From Luteibacter aegosomaticola (GTDB lineage Bacteria; Pseudomonadota; Gammaproteobacteria; Xanthomonadales; Rhodanobacteraceae), in contig NZ_CP095741.1 of the NCBI RefSeq assembly GCF_023078475.1, forward strand, positions 4,278,001 to 4,342,000: DNA of 64,000 nucleotides, given 5' to 3'. The position numbers were made by a program, and so were the translations under genes. The notes beneath the pieces were generated by a model. It did not search any database, had not been told where the DNA came from, and was given only the letters and a program-made list of their open reading frames with translations. Numbering within the stretch: the first letter of the stretch is position 1; every line of letters starts with the position of its first letter. Shown here one piece after another: positions 61,916 through 64,000 of the stretch.

Positions 61916-63931
61916 TTACTGGTCCTCCCCGTCATCGTCCGGGGGCAGCACGCTGCTGGTGGCCGGCGCGGGCTCGGCGCCCTGCACGCTGCTGTCGCTC
62001 GCAGGCGCGCTCTCGATCGGCGCATCCGAGGTGGCGATGGGGCCTGGCGGCAACGCTTCCGGACGCGGGCCGCCCGAATCGACCACCCACTGGTCGAGGA
62101 TCTTGCGCACGATCGGGCCGGAATCCTGGGCGCCCCAGGCGCCCGCTTCGAGCAGCACGGCCACGGCGATCTTCGGATCTTCCGCCGGCGTATACGCGAT
62201 GAACCACGCACGGTGGCGGCTGGCGAGATAAGCGCTGTTCTTGTTGTTGTCGTAAGCGTCGGTCTTGCGCGAGAAGCGCTCGGCCGTGCCGCTCTTGCCC
62301 GCCATGACATACGGGAAGCCGATACCGACCTTCTTGCCGGTGCCCTTGCCCGAGTTGATCACGTCGATCATGCCCTGGTTCACCGCCTGCCAATCGCTAT
62401 CGCGGCGGACCACCGAGGGCCCTTCCGGAGCGAATACCTGGGGCACGCGCGGGCTATCCACGCCATCCTGGGTATCCAGCAGCAGGTGCGGCGCATACGG
62501 GATGCCGTGGCCGGCGAAGGTGGCGATCGCGTGGGCCAGCTGGATCGGCGTGACCGCCCAGTAGCCCTGGCCGATACCGGCGATGATCGTTTCGCCCGGG
62601 AACCAGCCGGCCTTCGAACGCTTCGCTTTCCATTCGCGCGATGGCAGCACGCCCTCGGCCTCGCCAACCAGATCGATACCGGTCTTCTGGCCGAAGCTGA
62701 ACTTCGACATCCAGGCGGACAGGCGATCGATGCCCATATCCAGCGCCAGCTTGTAGAAGTAGGTGTTCGTCGAGTGCTCGATCGCCTGCATCATGTTGAC
62801 CGTGCCGTTACCGCCGCGGTCGTCATCGCGGTAACAGCGGGTCTGGCCGGGGATGCAGAACTGGCCGTTCGAAAACACGGTATCCGTCGGTCGGCGCAGG
62901 CCCAGGCTGAGGCCACCCAGCGCGAGCAGCGGCTTCACCGTGGAGCCCGGCGGGTACACGCCGCGCAGGGCACGGTTGTACAGCGGCTTATCCGGGTCGG
63001 TGGTCAGCGCCTTGTAATCCGCCGAACTGATGCCGTTGACGAACAGGTTGGGATCGAACGTGGGGAAGCTGGCGAAGGCCAGCACCTGGCCGTTGCGCGG
63101 ATCGATGGCGATCGCTGCGCCCGGGCGGCCGGCAAGGCCTTCCAGCGCGGCCTTCTGCAGGCGCACGTCGATCGACAGGTAGATGTTCTTGCCGGGCGTC
63201 GGCGGCGTGGTATCCAGCACGGCCTGGGTGCGGCCGTCGGCGTTCACTTCGACCAGCTCGTAGCCCGGCGCGCCGTGCAACAGCTTTTCGTAAGAACGTT
63301 CGATGCCGATGCGGCCGATGTGGGTCGTGCCCTTGTAGCTGGCCTCTTCGTCGTCATCCATGCGATCGAGATCATCCGCATCGATACGGCTCACATAGCC
63401 GAGCACGTGGGCGAATTCCGGGCCCATCATGTAGCGGCGGGTAAGGTACGGCACCACGTCCACGCCGGGGAAGCGCCAGCGGTTCACGGCGAAGCGGCCG
63501 ATTTCATCCTCGGTGAGCTTGAGCTTCAGCGGCACGCCTTCGAAGCGGCGGCTCTGCTTCACCTGCTTCTTGAACAGGGTGATGTCGTCATCGCTAAGCG
63601 GCACGACGGCGCCCAGGTCGCTGAGCATCTTGTCCATGTCGCCGACCTGTTCCGGCGTCACTTCCAGGCGGAAGGCCGGTACGTTGTCGGCGAGCAGCAC
63701 GCCATTGCGGTCATAGATGAGGCCACGCGCCGGCGGGATCGCACGCGGCTTGATCCGGTTCTGCTCCGAACGCGCGGCGAACTCGTCGTGGTGGTAGACC
63801 TGCAGGTACACGTAACGCGTGCACACCGCGATCAGGCCAAGCAGGATCAGGCCAAAGCCGGCCAGCGCGCGGCGGCGGAACAACGCCACCTCACCGCGCA
63901 TTTCCTTGATGGAGGCGCGCCGCAGGCTCAT
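61916..63931 (-). CDS. mrdA: Penicillin-binding protein 2 (elongation transpeptidase)
   Basis: 671 residues. An N-terminal membrane helix (GLILLGLIAVCTRYVYL) is followed by the dimerisation domain (PARGLIYDRNGVLLADN) and a transpeptidase with Ser-Lys in PPGSTVKPLLAL, SxN in EHSTNTYFY, and KSGT in VMAGKSGTAERF. The Gly/Pro/Ser-rich C-terminal tail (about 635-671) is an addition. It crosslinks the wall for elongation. Its ATG overlaps the mreD stop (ATGA). Confidence 0.97.
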   Translation of the reverse strand: MSLRRASIKEMRGEVALFRRRALAGFGLILLGLIAVCTRYVYLQVYHHDEFAARSEQNRIKPRAIPPARGLIYDRNGVLLADNVPAFRLEVTPEQVGDMDKMLSDLGAVVPLSDDDITLFKKQVKQSRRFEGVPLKLKLTEDEIGRFAVNRWRFPGVDVVPYLTRRYMMGPEFAHVLGYVSRIDADDLDRMDDDEEASYKGTTHIGRIGIERSYEKLLHGAPGYELVEVNADGRTQAVLDTTPPTPGKNIYLSIDVRLQKAALEGLAGRPGAAIAIDPRNGQVLAFASFPTFDPNLFVNGISSADYKALTTDPDKPLYNRALRGVYPPGSTVKPLLALGGLSLGLRRPTDTVFSNGQFCIPGQTRCYRDDDRGGNGTVNMMQAIEHSTNTYFYKLALDMGIDRLSAWMSKFSFGQKTGIDLVGEAEGVLPSREWKAKRSKAGWFPGETIIAGIGQGYWAVTPIQLAHAIATFAGHGIPYAPHLLLDTQDGVDSPRVPQVFAPEGPSVVRRDSDWQAVNQGMIDVINSGKGTGKKVGIGFPYVMAGKSGTAERFSRKTDAYDNNKNSAYLASRHRAWFIAYTPAEDPKIAVAVLLEAGAWGAQDSGPIVRKILDQWVVDSGGPRPEALPPGPIATSDAPIESAPASDSSVQGAEPAPATSSVLPPDDDGEDQ

Positions 63932-64000
63932 GCCTCGTGGATGCGCAGGCGCGCGCGCAGGTCATCGAGGATCAGGAACACGAACGGCCACAGCGCGGCG
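63928..64000 (-). CDS. mreD: MreD C-terminus (5' part beyond window)
   Basis: The reverse strand reads AALWPFVFLILDDLRARLRIHEA then TGA, which fits the end of MreD (a hydrophobic helix and a basic tail, directly before mrdA). Its stop overlaps the mrdA start by four bases. Only 24 codons are visible, so the call rests on this tail and on the conserved gene order. Confidence 0.75.
   Translation of the reverse strand, partial: AALWPFVFLILDDLRARLRIHEA

Overview
The window is a piece of a high-GC gammaproteobacterial chromosome. Gene content and order (split class II ribonucleotide reductase, mreD-mrdA-rodA-mltB-rlpA-dacC-DUF493-lipB-lipA, dense GTAG-headed palindromes) point to the Xanthomonadales/Lysobacterales, most like the Rhodanobacteraceae (Luteibacter/Dyella type). 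This is inferred from family knowledge, not from a database search. No rRNA, tRNA or CRISPR array was seen.

Bases 1-6400 are visibly more A/T-rich than the rest, contain none of the chromosome's REP palindromes, and look like an acquired defence island. The island holds the 5' part of a type IIG restriction-methylation gene (1-1852, running off the left edge), a decayed IS3-type integrase remnant, and a tight four-gene operon (2471-5364). That operon matches an ABC three-component (ABC-3C) conflict system: a DUF2326-like ABC ATPase, a small middle component, a C-terminal-domain protein, and a two-helix membrane protein. The last two share a short Gly/Asn beta motif that could physically couple them. 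The island is bordered by a broken partial copy of the nearby nrdJb-like gene (6033-6263).

From 6.4 kb on, ordinary chromosome follows. 6.4-11.3 kb is a class II ribonucleotide reductase operon (nrdJ, an Ala/Lys-rich histone-like protein, an NrdJb-like TSCPD/zinc-ribbon protein). 11.7-17.1 kb has a DegQ-type protease, a phosphate-binding-like LysM protein, a HAD phosphatase and a leucyl aminopeptidase. 17.5-21.6 kb has small envelope or unknown proteins. trpE and a 1725-residue autotransporter fill 21.8-28.8 kb. 29.2-32 kb encodes a two-component system of the proteobacterial dedicated sortase type, with no sortase in view, next to two tiny unannotated-size ORFs. Three tandem Sel1-like paralogs occupy 32.6-34.9 kb. 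35-39 kb has rpe, djlA, cytochrome c, purC and two membrane proteins. 39.5-47.2 kb has a DUF2061 protein behind a Fur-like box, an agarase-like glycosidase, an amino-acid permease, a REP-associated tyrosine transposase (RAYT), an amidase and two unknowns. 47.4-50.9 kb is the pyruvate dehydrogenase E3 and E2 genes. 51-54.7 kb has mscS and prc. 54.7-64 kb is the lipoate and cell-elongation cluster, ending in the 3' tip of mreD.

The most striking genome-wide structure is the REP network. Fifteen complete inverted pairs of a GTAGGAGCCCAC/GTGGGCGAC palindrome (usually exactly 95 bp), one broken pair, several single copies, a sister family (GTAGGAGCGCGC), a third composite repeat and several minisatellites punctuate almost every intergenic gap from 7 kb onward. 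One RAYT gene (43769-44224) sits 57 bp from such a pair. Several copies have entered genes: two single copies encode VGAHPV peptides in linkers, one supplies the stop codon of degQ, and one 96-bp pair lies in frame inside the signal region of rlpA.
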